Of a stretch of 64,000 nt of DNA, positions 14,648 through 25,487 are shown piece after piece. The translations under genes were made by a program, and so were the position numbers. Location: positions 25,312,578 to 25,376,577 of the forward strand of contig OU015533.1 in the NCBI GenBank assembly GCA_907165065.1, given 5' to 3'. This DNA comes from Caprimulgus europaeus. Lineage: Eukaryota > Chordata > Aves > Caprimulgiformes > Caprimulgidae. The notes below the pieces were generated by a model, which was not told the origin of the DNA, made no database searches, and saw only the letters and a program-made list of their open reading frames with translations. Within the stretch, counting starts at the first letter, position 1; every line of letters starts with the position of its first letter.

Positions 14648-14950
14648 ATGCAACATCCTTGCACATGACTGAGTTTGAAGCATCACTTGGTGGTCCAACT
14701 CCTGCTCTATTTTCTGCACTGACACGGAATTCATATTCATTTCCTTCCAGGAGACCAGTTACTTTGCATCTAAGATCAGAAACTGGTTTCTTTGTTGCTC
14801 TGACCCATCTTAAACCTTTCTTTTCTCTTCGCTCCACATAGTAACCTGTGATTTCACTTCCACCATCATCTACCGGCCTTTTCCAGGTAACTGTGACAGT
14901 ATTTTTAGTCACATTTGTCACTTCTGGTTTTCCAGGAGGGCCTGGGGGAC
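14648..14950 (-). CDS. TTN: TTN exon E2: one Fn3 domain
   Basis: 101 codons, phase 1 at both ends. It starts [18 protein letters not shown], has the [15 protein letters not shown] core and ends [15 protein letters not shown]. It is the second Fn3 after the middle Ig of super-repeat C2. The 3' intron to the giant exon is only 121 bases. Confidence 0.95.
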
Positions 14951-15039
14951 CTGATAATGAAGAAAAAAGTACAGTTAAAACAAAAAATCAAATATTCAGA
15001 GATTAATAGAAGTGTACTGGAAATTCTTGTTCTACGTAC

Positions 15040-15627
15040 CAAATCTATCCACCATTTTAACTGGTTCTGATTGTACTGGTTCACCCTTGCCATATTGATT
15101 TACTGCTGAGACACGGAAAATATATTCATTTCCTTGAATGAGCTTGCTAACAACATGCCTACAGCTTTCAATATTTTCAGCAACTAATGTCCAGAGTAGT
15201 CGGCTAGTTTCTCTCTTTTCAAGAACATATGATTTGACTGGTGATCCACCATCTTCTGCAGGAGGTGACCACGTAAGAGTTGCTTTTTCTGATGAAACAT
15301 TACTGATCTCAATAGGTCCCGGCGGTCCTGGAACATCTAAAACTTTCACATGTACGCTCTCCTGCTTAGTGCCAAAAGGATTGGTTGCAGTGATTGTGTA
15401 TTCTCCAGAATCTTTTCTGGCTGCATACTTAACAGTTAGAGTAGAAGAAGTTGGTGTGGTTTCAATGTGCACAAGCTCTGAAGGTCTAAAATCTTTTCCA
15501 GCTTTTGACCATGCTGAAGTTGGAGGTGGTTTGCCACGGATACTAATAGCAGATACTGTAATGGTGTCTCCTGCTTTTACTGTTAAACCTTCCTTCAAAG
15601 TAGGATCGATAACAACGCTTGGTGCCT
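15040..15627 (-). CDS. TTN: TTN exon E3: Ig plus Fn3
   Basis: 196 codons with no intron at the Ig/Fn3 boundary. The Ig begins [20 protein letters not shown], has GKPPPTSAW and [14 protein letters not shown]. The Fn3 follows from [19 protein letters not shown] to [20 protein letters not shown]. It is the middle Ig and the next Fn3 of super-repeat C2. Donor GTACGT and acceptor CAG are clear. Confidence 0.95.
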
Positions 15628-15635
15628 CTGTCAAA

Positions 15636-15653
15636 ACAAACAAACAAACAAAT
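15636..15653. repeat. (CAAA)n tract at the E3 acceptor
   Basis: On the transcript strand this is a TTTG repeat leading into the CAG acceptor of E3 and acts as part of its pyrimidine-rich tract. Confidence 0.85.
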
Positions 15654-15670
15654 CCCAATTGTTATAAGAG

Positions 15671-15722
15671 CATATATACACACACATATGTGTATAAATG
15701 TGTGTGTGTATATATATATATG
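15671..15722. repeat. CA/TG and TA microsatellite with a perfect inverted repeat
   Basis: Positions 15673-15686 (TATATACACACACA) and 15701-15714 are exact reverse complements with a 14-base spacer, followed by TA repeats to 15722. It lies in the 156-base intron between E4 and E3 and could form a hairpin. Confidence 0.9.
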
Positions 15723-15783
15723 AAAGAGGATTTGGTATTCATTTTTCAAATAAAATTCTACATTTTTAATGCCATCTACATAC

Positions 15784-16080
15784 CATACTCATCCTTGCAT
15801 ATTATGGTTCCTGTGGATTCAGATGGAGGACTGATAGCTCCAGCAGTGTTCTTTGCTCTAATTCTGAACTCATATTTGGAGCCTTCAGTGAGGTCAGTTA
15901 CAGTAAATGCACAGTCTGGAACATTCACATGATTAGCTTTTGTCCAAGTCTTTGAGGGTAACTCACGCTTTTCAACAATATAGCCAGTTAACTTATGTCC
16001 ACCATCATATTTTGGTTCTGTCCAAATGAGTGTTACTGAGTTCCTAGTTACATTGATAACTTCAGGTTTCCCAGGGGGAT
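15784..16080 (-). CDS. TTN: TTN exon E4: one Fn3 domain
   Basis: 99 codons, phase 1-1. [20 protein letters not shown] leads to [17 protein letters not shown] and [20 protein letters not shown]. It is the third Fn3 after the first Ig of super-repeat C2. The left boundary uses donor GTATGT (15778-15783). Confidence 0.95.
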
Positions 16081-16162
16081 CTAGGAGGAAAATAATAAAT
16101 AATGATCAAACAAAAGTTTTTCAAATTTCAGAAATTTCCTTTTTATTCTCCTGATGACTTAC

Positions 16163-16360
16163 CAATAGGATCAAGTGCAACAACTGGTTCAGATGGCAGA
16201 CTTGGTTTACCTACTCCAGCCATGTTGATTGCCATTACTCTGAATTCATATTCCAGACCTTCAGTTAACCCTGTCACTCTGAAGTCTTTCATTCTTATTG
16301 GCGTTTTATTTGCCCTCTTCCACAGAAGACTATTTCTTTCTTTGACTTCAATGTGATAAC
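16163..16360 (-). CDS. TTN: TTN exon E5: C-terminal two thirds of an Fn3
   Basis: 66 codons. It completes the Fn3 begun in E6: [20 protein letters not shown] to [20 protein letters not shown]. The intron before it splits the ITG motif in phase 1, which is unusual here because other introns inside Fn3 domains are phase 0 or 2. Confidence 0.93.
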
Positions 16361-16846
16361 CTAGAAGATAAATGGGGAGATGAAAATATGAGGGGTTTTC
16401 TAGAAATCTTAATTTCTCATAGCATTGTGAAATATCATACTGCCTGTATGGTATGTCACAAAGGCATTGTGCAAGAGGAACACTGAAAACCAGATAGAGA
16501 AATGGATGTGGACATACATTACAGATGTATATAATTGCAACGACAATATGTTTGTAAATGCAAATTACTAATTTTATAGACTCAAGTAATTAACATATAG
16601 GTGAGTTTGTTTTTATTTCTTTAGATATTTTGGATATCTTTAGATTATTTGTGCAAAAATATTGTTTCTCAGTAAGTCTCTTCCTACTTTTAAGTTATTT
16701 TTTAAAAAAATAATCACAGAGCAAGTAAAACAGTGAAATCAATCACTTAAATCATAAACATAAATCATGATTGTTTTATCTTACTCTTTGACAGGGAGAA
16801 AGAACTATTAAGAACTCAAATACTAGGGAGGATTTTAGGGATTTAC
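16361..16846. other. Intron E6-E5, 486 bases
   Basis: AT-rich with no coding potential, repeat family or RNA gene that I can recognise. Confidence 0.8.
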
Positions 16847-16951
16847 CTGTGATTGGTGAGCCTCCAGTTCTTCTGGGATCAGTCCAAGTTAAAGCTACAG
16901 ATTCATGTCGAACATCAACAATGTTGGGAGGTGGAGGAGCATCTGGCACAT
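16847..16951 (-). CDS. TTN: TTN exon E6: N-terminal third of an Fn3
   Basis: 35 codons, [20 protein letters not shown] to [11 protein letters not shown]. With E5 it makes a 101-codon Fn3. The core reads RRTGGSP where neighbours have a DGGS motif. Donor GTAAAT and acceptor TAG bound it. Confidence 0.93.
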
Positions 16952-17043
16952 CTAAACAATATTAAAAAATGCATTAACATGAAAAATATATATCAACCCC
17001 CGAAACATTTTTCTCAGTTTTGAAAATTATTATAGGTACCTAC

Positions 17044-17634
17044 CAAATGGATGTTTTGCAATGACAGGGTCAGATTTAAGACCTTCACCTACTCCGTATT
17101 TATTTTCAGCCCTGATTCTGAATGTATATTCATTTCCTTCATGAAGTCTTGTAACTCTAAATGTCGTTTTCTGGACTGCAGAGGCACAAGTCACCCACTT
17201 ATTGTTTACATTATCTCTCTTCTCTAGGACATAGTTAGTGATTTCTGAACCACCATCATCTTTTGGAGGGCCCCACTTTAAGGTTATGGCATCAGCTGTG
17301 ACTTCTTCAAATTTCACTGGACCTGTTGGTATGCCAGGTTTGCCAACAACTTTCACGGAAATTGTGCCTTCCTTGCTGCCAACAACATTCTTCAGAGTTA
17401 TTGTGTATTTTCCAGCATCAGCTTTCTGGCAGTCATGTACTACAAGTGTGGTATTAACTGCTGTAGATTCAAATGCAACTCTTCCACTCTCAGTAAGTGT
17501 CTGGTCTTCACCCTTCTTCCAAGTTACAGCTGGGACAGGCTTGCCTTTAATTGGGATTTTAAGACGGAAATTGCTACCCTCTTTAGCTATATAGCACAAA
17601 TCAGGTAGATCTCTTAAATCAAGATCAGGTGCCA
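17044..17634 (-). CDS. TTN: TTN exon E7: Ig plus Fn3, start of super-repeat C2
   Basis: 197 codons. The Ig begins [20 protein letters not shown], with [15 protein letters not shown] and [14 protein letters not shown]. The Fn3 runs from [19 protein letters not shown] to [20 protein letters not shown]. Position and sequence match the first Ig of each C-zone super-repeat, the one known to bind the C-terminal end of MyBP-C. Confidence 0.95.
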
Positions 17635-17808
17635 CTGTAAAAATAAAATAAACCAATTATTCAACTATGCATAAACTCTGTGATAAAAATAAGATGCTGT
17701 TTTAAAGGCATGTGATTTGTAGGTATACAAAGTAAAGATACTAAGCATAAAATAAATGTAATTTGTCTAAATGGAGCATTGAATTAATCATCTTAAGTTG
17801 CTTCTTAC

Positions 17809-18096
17809 CAACATCATCTCTTGCCACAATTGTGAGCTCTGTTGGAGTTCCATACCCAGCATCATTTTGGGCTCTCACTCTGAAAGTGTATTCTTGTCCT
17901 TCTTTTAGGTCTCTCATTGAAAAATGGAGGTTCTTTGCCCGCATGACTTCTTGCCATTTCTCTTCACCAATCAGGACCTCAACAATGTATGCAAAAATGC
18001 GACTTCCACCATCGCTGATAGGTTTTTTCCATACTAAATTGCATGATGATTTTGTTACAGCTGAAGCCTTTAGATCCACAACTGGCCCAGGTGTTT
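17809..18096 (-). CDS. TTN: TTN exon E8: one Fn3 domain, end of super-repeat C1
   Basis: 96 codons, phase 1-1. [20 protein letters not shown], core [20 protein letters not shown], end [20 protein letters not shown]. It is the second Fn3 of the closing pair and directly precedes the first Ig of C2. Confidence 0.95.
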
Positions 18097-18192
18097 CTAG
18101 AAGAAAGAAAAGCATAGTAAATATCCATTCACGCTAAAAATAAAAATTATATGAATACCAAAACAGACAAAATAGATTCATTTTTTTCTTAC

Positions 18193-18483
18193 CAGAAGCT
18201 TTAACAGCATCACGAGTTTCACAGGGGTCACCAATACCATATTCATTTTCAGCAAAAACCCTGAAAAAGTAAGATTTTCCTTCTTCTAAGTTAGTGATCC
18301 TGCAGCTTGTCTTTGGACATTCTGTTGTTACTGTGGACCATGACTTTCTTTCTGCATCACGTTTTTCAATGACATAATTGGTGACTGGACTGCCACCATC
18401 TATTAGTGGAGGTTCCCATGTAATGAAGGCAGAATCCTTAGATGCTTCCTTTACAATCAGGTTAATTGGAGGACCTGGAGTAT
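18193..18483 (-). CDS. TTN: TTN exon E9: one Fn3 domain
   Basis: 97 codons. [60 protein letters not shown]. It is the first Fn3 after the third Ig of C1 and resembles the DTP(G/S)xP Fn3 at the same place in later repeats. Confidence 0.95.
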
Positions 18484-18589
18484 CTAGATAAACAAAAAAA
18501 CCCCACATTTGATTCATAAACAAAATACAAAAAATTATCAGTTAAAAAGTTAATGAATATATTATAATGGGGAAAGGTCTGACACTTAC

Positions 18590-18877
18590 CAAGTACTTTT
18601 ACAACAATAGTGTATGCCTTTTTGCCACAGCTGTTCTCCAGACTGAGGACGTATTTTCCAGCATCATATTTGTTTACATTTTCACAGCGCAGGAAGGTAT
18701 CAAAATCAGTTGACTTGATGTCTAATCCTTGTCTATCTCTCAGGTTGGCACCCACTTTAGACCATGTAATTTTTGGAGGTGGACGTCCTCTTACTGGCAC
18801 ATAAAGTCTCATTGTGACTCCAGCACGCAACACAAGGACTTTTCTTAGTTCTGCATCAAGTTCTCCTTCAGGAGGAA
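18590..18877 (-). CDS. TTN: TTN exon E10: one Ig domain
   Basis: 96 codons. [54 protein letters not shown]. This is the third Ig of super-repeat C1; the ELDAELRKV start recurs in the third Ig of each later C-zone repeat. Confidence 0.95.
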
Positions 18878-19673
18878 CTGTGTGTTTTACAAAAAACATG
18901 CAATTAAAACATCATCTTTAAGATTATCACTAAAGTTGTTGTGACAAAAAGTCCCTCTTTACTGTCATTTCACTAGATTAACCAACTTCTGCCTGTGACG
19001 ATGTTAGTTAGTGGGCTAGTGTCCTGACTCCCATTTCAAGATCCTTTGCAAACTTGGCATTTTTTTTTGCACTGATTTATCTTCTTTTTTTTAACCTGCC
19101 TTTTCTGTGATTTACGTAACTTATCATATGAATAAGTCTCCTTGTTTCTCTAGAAATCAAAGGAGTTTCAAAGCACCCTGGACTGTACTGCTTATCTTGA
19201 ACCAAGACAGTTTTGTGAAGCAATGCTTTTGTACATACAGAAAAATGCATACAGAAGCCAGCATGGCTCTTATAAAGATTATAAGTGTCATACTATTAAA
19301 CAGACTGCCACACAGATGCTTAAAATAGTAATCTTGCCTTCAAATTATTTAAAAAATGTGAAGAAGACTGAAAGTTTTAAGAACAGAAGAGAGATCTGAT
19401 AAGGCTAATTTTAGGTTTAGAGAAAGAAAAAACTGAAGACCAAAAATAGGAGTATCTACGATACAAATGAAAAAAGAAAACACCAGTGAGATTCTACTCA
19501 ATTTCTAACTGCCTTATTCTCTTCCAAATTAGCCTCTTTTAGCCTGCATTCTTCGAGAAATTACATATTCCACATTAATCTGCTTCTGTGATCTGTGACA
19601 AACCCTGTCTTTGGAACCCATCTCATGAATTAAAGCAAAAGTCAACAAGGTAATTTGTTTTCAGTGAACATAC
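18878..19673. other. Intron E11-E10, 796 bases
   Basis: Two T-runs near 19059 and 19085. A 73-codon plus-strand ORF (19107-19328) has no domain features and is not called. Confidence 0.75.
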
Positions 19674-19979
19674 TTAAAATGTCTTTGGCAGTGTGTGTAT
19701 CAGGAACATCACTTGGATCACTGTATCCAATCTTATTGACAGCATAAACGCGGAACTGGTACTCTGTATCTTCTATCAGCCCTGTTACCACAAATTGTGT
19801 AGCCTGTAAGTTCTTGGGTAGATTGCATCTGACCCAGTTGTCTGTGTCAGCTCTTTTTACTTCCACTAGATAACCAATAATAGGGCTTCCTCCATCATAT
19901 GCTGGTTTGCTCCATGATAGGCTTATTGAATTACGAGTAGTATCAACCACTTTTGGGAAAGCAGGTGGGCCGGGAGGAT
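19674..19979 (-). CDS. TTN: TTN exon E11: one Fn3 domain
   Basis: 102 codons. [60 protein letters not shown]. It follows two other Fn3 exons and completes the second Fn3 triplet of C1. A 796-base intron follows it in the transcript. Confidence 0.95.
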
Positions 19980-20070
19980 CTGAGAATTAAAATAACAAAG
20001 TTATTGTACCAAATGCTGTACAAAAGTATTTGGAAATAGCTCTGGAAAAAATCTGAGACTTTTAGCTTAC

Positions 20071-20373
20071 ATTGAGGATCGTGAGCATACACTGCTTTAG
20101 ATGGTGCGCTAGGCTTGCCAGGTCCAGCCTTATTCAATGCTATCACCCGGAACTCATATTCTGTTCCTTCTTGAAGTCCAGTAGCCTTAACAGTTCTTTC
20201 AATGACAGGCTTTCTGTTTACCTTTGTCCAGTTAAGAGCCTTAGTTTCACGCTTTTCAAGTATATAACCAGTTATTGGGGATCCACCATCACTAGCTGGT
20301 GGCTTCCAGCTAACAGTCATAAAGTCTTTCGTCACATTGCTAATTATCGGTGGATCACAAGGTCCGGGTACAT
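20071..20373 (-). CDS. TTN: TTN exon E12: one Fn3 domain
   Basis: 101 codons. [60 protein letters not shown]. Middle Fn3 of the second triplet in C1. Donor GTAAGC at the left edge. Confidence 0.95.
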
Positions 20374-20462
20374 CTGTGAAAATTTATTTGAAAATTATGT
20401 TCACATTCATAAGTGTACACAAAAAAACAGTGACTAATCAAGCTATCCCATAAAGCACTTAC

Positions 20463-20759
20463 CATATGGATTCTTAGCAACTGCTGGTTCAGTAAAAATA
20501 GGGTCTCCAACACCATATTTATTTTCAGCACATATGCGGAACTGATACTCATGTCCTTCTATTAGTTTCTCCACTGTGCAGCTTGTGATGGGTATATTGG
20601 CACTGACTTGCGCCCAGTTTGGTCTGCTTGTTTCACGCTTGTCTACAATGTAGTTAGTAATTTCTGAACCTCCATCTTCCAGAGGAGGCTCCCAAGAAAG
20701 CATTGCACGATCTGCATACATATGTTTGATTTTAACAGAAGCTGGTGGACCAGGCTTAT
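20463..20759 (-). CDS. TTN: TTN exon E13: one Fn3 domain
   Basis: 99 codons. [60 protein letters not shown]. It directly follows the middle Ig of C1, where later repeats also have an Fn3 starting (D/E)(R/K)PGPP. Confidence 0.95.
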
Positions 20760-20851
20760 CTAGAAGAATTAACATCACATTGTTACAGCTCTAACTCTTG
20801 CTCTATCATGTAACTATAAATGTATTTATTAACAGACAGTCTTTAGCTTAC

Positions 20852-21139
20852 CAAGTACTTTAAGCTTAATTGTTGCTGACTTTGATCCACTTGCATTTTC
20901 AGCAGTAATAGTATAGTCTCCTGTTTGCTTCCTATTAACACTGAACAACTCAACTGTAGCAAGATTTCTCTTAGTGGTGATCTTAACACCTTCTGATGGC
21001 TTTAAAACTTCTCCTTCTTTCTTCCAGGTGATTGCTGGCATCGGCTTGCCATATACATTTGCCTCCAGACGCACATTAGTTCCAGCTTTTACTGTAAGCT
21101 GTGATTGCATAGACAGATCCAACTCTATTCTGGGGGGAA
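20852..21139 (-). CDS. TTN: TTN exon E14: one Ig domain
   Basis: 96 codons. PPRIELDLSMQSQLTVKAG, YGKPMPAITWKKEGE, QTGDYTITAENASGSKSATI. This is the middle Ig of super-repeat C1. Confidence 0.95.
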
Positions 21140-21263
21140 CTGAAAGGAAAGGGCCCAAGACTTAATCAATCTAGTAAGAGATAAACATCTCACTCTTCAC
21201 ATGAGCGTTAGTTCAATATGCACAGATTCTTATCAGAATTCTCAATGCTTTCACATTTCTTAC

Positions 21264-21563
21264 CGTTTTCTGGATGAACGGTTACTGGATCAGAAGGTTC
21301 TGAAGGTCGGCTAATGTTAACTGCTGTCTTGGCAATTGCTCTAAATTGATATTGAGCATTTTCTTCCAAATCAGTAGCAGTGTACTCTTCTAGGGGTATT
21401 TGATGTGGAGTTGTATTGCACCGAACCCACTTATCACCAGGTAATTTGCAAGCTTCAACAAAGTAGCCAATAAGTTTGCTACCACCATCATGCTTTGGTC
21501 TTGTCCATACCAGTGAAACAGTACTCTTAGTAACATCAATAACTTCAGGTTTTCCAGGGGGAT
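21264..21563 (-). CDS. TTN: TTN exon E15: one Fn3 domain
   Basis: 100 codons. [40 protein letters not shown], and an atypical end YQFRAIAKTAVNISRPSEPS, where the usual A-x-N-x-x-G turn is altered to AKTAVN. Third Fn3 of the first triplet in C1. Confidence 0.95.
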
Positions 21564-21799
21564 CTAAGGCAAATAAGATCATGTTATAGTCTGTTTTGCC
21601 AAAAAAGCCAACATATTAAAAAATGGCTTTAATGGTGATGGATCCTATTTGCAGCATACTCACACAGTACACTCGGTGCAGTCATGGTAAACTTGAAAAT
21701 ATAAACATAAGGGCAAACTGAAGATCATAAAGAGCTGCAGATATATTGAAAATTACCACAAAAATAATAGTATGTTACAAATTATTATGTTTGGCTTAC

Positions 21800-22102
21800 C
21801 AACTGGTGCTCTTGCTGTGACAAACTCAGTGGGTTTACTAGGCTTGCTTGCTCCAGCTCTGTTCAATGCATAAATTCTGAAAGTATACTCAAGACCTTCG
21901 ATGAGTCCCACACAAGGGTATTCTGTGGAGCGCACAGCTGTGTCATTAGCTTTCACCCACAGTAAACTGTTCCTTTCTTTGCGCTCAATGAGATAACCAG
22001 TGATTGGACTGCCTCCATCACTATCTGGTTTATCCCAGGCAACAAAAATGCAGTCCTTATTGACTTTGGTAATACGTGCATTCTTTGGTTCACTAGGAAC
22101 AT
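21800..22102 (-). CDS. TTN: TTN exon E16: one Fn3 domain
   Basis: 101 codons. [60 protein letters not shown]. Middle Fn3 of the first triplet in C1. Confidence 0.95.
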
Positions 22103-22192
22103 CTAGAAAGAAATACAAAGATGGATATCAATCACATGCTTTCTTTCTAGGAGGACTAAAAAGAGAAATGCTGTTATCAAAAACTGACATAC

Positions 22193-22492
22193 CAAATGGG
22201 AACCTGGCAATCATCTTGCCGGAAGTAAGCGGCTCAGAAATCCCAAAACGATTTTCAGCACGAACGCGGAACATATACTCTTCTCCAGGAATCAGTTTTC
22301 CAATTCTGCAACTTGTCTTTGTAACAGAAGCTAAAGCAGTTACCCAGTCTCCTCGGCTTACATCACATTTCTCAACTACGTAGTTTGTAATGTTACTGCC
22401 ACCATCTTCAAGAGGTATATGCCATGCAAGAGTGCAAGCATCAGCATCTATTTCAGAAATATCAAATGGAGGCTGTGGTGGACCTGGTTTAT
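22193..22492 (-). CDS. TTN: TTN exon E17: one Fn3 domain
   Basis: 100 codons. DKPGPPQPPFDISEIDADAC, LEDGGSNITNYVVEKCDVSR, YMFRVRAENRFGISEPLTSG. First Fn3 after the opening Ig of C1. The intron before it is 114 bases. Confidence 0.95.
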
Positions 22493-22606
22493 CTGCACAA
22501 AAAAGTATATTAAGAAAAAAGGGATGAAAGGAAATGGCAACCATTAGAATATACTAAAAATACTTTTCCATAAAACTGGGTTTAAAAATAATAAACCGGA
22601 ACATAC

Positions 22607-22882
22607 CCATGACTATCACTCTGATTTTCTGACTATCAGTTCCAGAGCTGTTTTCTGCAGTAAGAGTGTAAAAATCAGAATCTTTTCTAGTCACATCCTT
22701 AATAATAAGAACAGAAGACTTTTCTGCTTTATGCACAGCAAGGCGACTGGATGTAAGTACATCTTGATCTCCTTTCAACCATTTACAGACTGGCTGAGGC
22801 TTGCCATATACGTGAGCTTCAATTCTCAGTTTCTTTCCAGCTTTAATGTGAACATGATCAGGCATCAGGATCTTAGGTGGGA
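22607..22882 (-). CDS. TTN: TTN exon E18: one Ig domain, start of C-zone super-repeat C1
   Basis: 92 codons, the shortest one-exon Ig of the A-band part. PPKILMPDHVHIKAGKKLRI, YGKPQPVCKWLKGDQ, KDSDFYTLTAENSSGTDSQK. It opens the first eleven-domain repeat; the acceptor is preceded by a run of 15 T on the transcript strand (22886-22900). Confidence 0.95.
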
Positions 22883-23982
22883 CTGAAAAAAAAAAAAAAA
22901 TCACACATGGACATATAAATTTAACTTCTGTGACATATTAATTTACTTTTTCTTATGTTTTCATATGAAAGTTCTCTGCTTCTCTCTCAAGTGGAATCAC
23001 CACTAGGAATGACTTGATAATTTTTAATTTAGGTTCCACTTATGGAAAACTAGACCTTCTGAGGTGGGCACTATCTATTCCAGTCTTACTTTTACATTCT
23101 TTTACAGTTTATAGGATAATATGTCTGAGTTTGTATTACCTTCTCACATGTTTATATAGAAACTTGTGCACTATTAATGCATGACACATAATTCGTCTTT
23201 ATATCTGGAACTTATTGCTCAATTATTGATGAATTTCCACAAAACAAACACGAAGGAGGAGAAATGAAAGAATGAAGTTCTTGCTGAATTTAACCCATTT
23301 CCACAGTCAATCTTTTTATACCGTTGAATTATTCTTCAAGTAGAGTCCCTTCTCCTACTTCTTTTGCACAAAATCTTTCTGATTTCTTCCAAAAGAAGCC
23401 TGGCATTATGTTTGGTATACTTTTCTTCCTGCCATTGTCTGGTTTTTATTCTCTTTTGTTCCTGTACCTCTCTCCTCTTCTTTCCATGTCACAAATAAGA
23501 AAGTTCTCATCTGTCCCTTACCATTATGTCTTCTGATGCCTCATGGACCCTACCACCTTAATTAGTCAATCTGTCCTCCCCGCCTTTCGCTTTACATTCT
23601 CAACTAACTCTACAATATAAATAACTTGTTTTCTCATATCTCAAAACAGCTCCCACATTTGGCCCCATTAATCTCTCAGACTACCACTCTGACTCTTTCT
23701 CTCTTTCAGCTTCAGTTCACTGGAAGTATTTATTATTTCTCCTTAGTTCCTATCTTCTGGTTCCAACTGAAACTATATGTGCAAAATTCTTTAATAACGC
23801 TGAATTAATGGTCAACTTTCATCCTTTCTGACCTGTCAAAATATTCCATACAGTTAACCATAATTCTCCAGATCTCTTAATAAAGCATATGTCTTTTTTC
23901 TGATTCTCTCAAAGAACTACTTGCTCATTTCATTATTAAAGCAGAATATTGTAACATAGGTAGTATTTAAATTGTTACTTAC
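22883..23982. other. Intron E19-E18, 1,100 bases, with a C/T-rich block
   Basis: Positions about 23320-23930 are strongly C/T-rich on plus with AATAAA near 23878, unlike the AT-rich flanks. It may be a decayed mobile element, but no family is recognisable. It separates the last D-zone domain from the first C-zone Ig. Confidence 0.5.
22886..22900. repeat. A15 homopolymer at the E18 acceptor
   Basis: T15 on the transcript strand, immediately before CAG of E18. Confidence 0.9.
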
Positions 23983-24285
23983 TGAGTTGTTCTTTAATTT
24001 CAAATATTCCTTCAGTTTCTCTTGGCAAACTTACTCCTACAGCATTTCTAGCTGCCACTCTAAACTTGTACTTCTTTCCCTCTTTCAGACCAGCTACAAC
24101 AATGGAGAGATCTTTAACAATTGAATATTCTGTCCAGCGATCTGCTGGTTGTTCATCTTCTTTGTAGCTAACAATGTACCCATCAACTTTAGAGCCTCCA
24201 TCACGCAGTGGCGGCAGCCAGCCTAAAGTAGCACTATTCTTTGTAATTTCAGTAACTTCAAGTTTTCGTGGTGGATCAGGTTCAC
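23983..24285 (-). CDS. TTN: TTN exon E19: one Fn3 domain, last of the D-zone
   Basis: 101 codons with no internal Met near the start. Translation from 24285 gives EPDPPRKLEVTEITKNSATL, LRDGGSKVDGYIVSYKEDEQ, YKFRVAARNAVGVSLPRETE, and no stop. The acceptor is AAG (A at -3), weaker than its neighbours, but the frame and the E20 donor (phase 1) agree. Confidence 0.92.
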
Positions 24286-24595
24286 CTTTCAGGGGAAAAA
24301 AAGAAACACATTAAACATTGAATTTCCAAGATTTTTTGACTATTAAATACTTGTTGAATTATTGAATATCCATACTAACTCAACAAGGATAATATGGAAA
24401 AGAGCAAAATTCTTAATAATTGCATAGGTACTGTATTCATAGATTGAATTATTCGAAAGAAACTGACACATAAATTTATTGTTATCATTGAGTAGTTAGT
24501 AGCATTGTTCAATTTAGAAACATCAAAATTCAAAAAATGCAAAATCTCATTAAAATTTGAGAAAAAACATAAAATGTGCATAAAGGCATACTTAC
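24286..24595. other. Intron E20-E19, 310 bases
   Basis: AT-rich; nothing recognisable beyond splice signals. Confidence 0.8.
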
Positions 24596-24895
24596 TTAGG
24601 GGATCTGTTGCTAGAACTGGTTTTGGTATGTCACTTGGAACACCTGATCCATATTCATTTACTGCTGTCACTCTAAAGAAATATTCATTTCCAGGTACAA
24701 GGTTAGCTATTTGGAAACTAGTTTTCTTTAGTTCTGCAGTGACTGTTCCCCAGGTCTTCCTGTCAGCCTCACGTTTCTGCAGGATGTAATGAGTCACTGG
24801 GCTACCACCATCATTCTCTGGAGGTGCCCATGAAAGATGGCATGACATCTTGGTGACATCTGAAACCTTGAAGTCTGACACAGGTCCAGGAGTAT
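24596..24895 (-). CDS. TTN: TTN exon E20: one Fn3 domain
   Basis: 100 codons. DTPGPVSDFKVSDVTKMSCH, ENDGGSPVTHYILQKREADR, FFRVTAVNEYGSGVPSDIPK. First Fn3 after the second Ig of D-zone repeat D6. Confidence 0.95.
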
Positions 24896-25098
24896 CTATA
24901 AAGAAATTTCAATTTATGCTCATCTTTTCTTCTTTAATAAGTTAAAATTAAAGGAGGATAACAGTTTCCTGTACATGGGGAGTTAGTGTTAACTGATACA
25001 GTTGCGCTCAAAAACTGTAGTACCTTGAGGTTAAAAAGATTCCTGCAATGAACATCTAATGTAGCTAAAAAATTGTCTAGGGGTGTTTCAATACTTAC

Positions 25099-25383
25099 CC
25101 AGGACTCTGACATTCACAAATACAGCCTTTTCTCCAGCAGCATTAACAAGTGTCAGTGAATATTTGCCTGAGTCATCACGTGTTGAATCGGGGATGACAC
25201 AAAAGGCCATCGTGTCAACCAGATCCACTTGTCCTTTTCTGATAACATTATCAACCCCCATTCTCCTCCAGGTGACTTTTGGTGCTGGGCGACCCCTAAC
25301 GATGGCAAAAAGTCTAATAGGGCATCCTGCCCTGACTGTGACTAACTTTCTCATGCTTGCATCCAGCTCAATCTCAGGAGGTT
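25099..25383 (-). CDS. TTN: TTN exon E21: one Ig domain
   Basis: 95 codons. PPEIELDASMRKLVTVRAG, VRGRPAPKVTWRRMG, DDSGKYSLTLVNAAGEKAVF. Second Ig of repeat D6. The opening is close to the third Ig of C-zone repeats. Confidence 0.95.
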
Positions 25384-25487
25384 CTGAAAGACAAAATTAA
25401 AGAAATAAAATGCAGAGTTGCATTTTAAAGATTTTTTTAAAATAAAGATTGTATGTAAATACTCATAAAGAAGATGGGAAAACTTAC

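Larger units (their letters stand above)
13364..17634 (-). repeat. C-zone super-repeat C2 (exons E7-E2 and the start of E1)
   Basis: The same eleven-domain order as C1. The first seven domains are in E7-E2; the last four (Fn, Ig, Fn, Fn) are in E1. The giant exon therefore starts inside a repeat, not at its edge. Confidence 0.93.
17809..22882 (-). repeat. C-zone super-repeat C1 (exons E18-E8)
   Basis: Eleven domains, one per exon: Ig, Fn x3, Ig, Fn x3, Ig, Fn x2. This is the first eleven-domain unit after the seven-domain D-zone units. In vertebrate titin the first Ig of such units binds MyBP-C and the unit repeats every 43 nm along the thick filament. Confidence 0.93.

Noticed and set aside
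15138-15932. 264-codon plus-strand ORF, the longest on that strand
   Set aside because: It lies antisense to E3 and E4 and crosses their intron and microsatellite. Its residues are the complement of Ig and Fn3 codons; there is no start context or domain.
23983-24285. E19 taken as missing or broken because its acceptor is AAG and no long Met ORF covers it
   Set aside because: Translation gives an intact 101-codon Fn3 with matching phases. Six other exons (E24, E39, E44, E78, E86, E87) also use AAG acceptors, so this is within normal variation.
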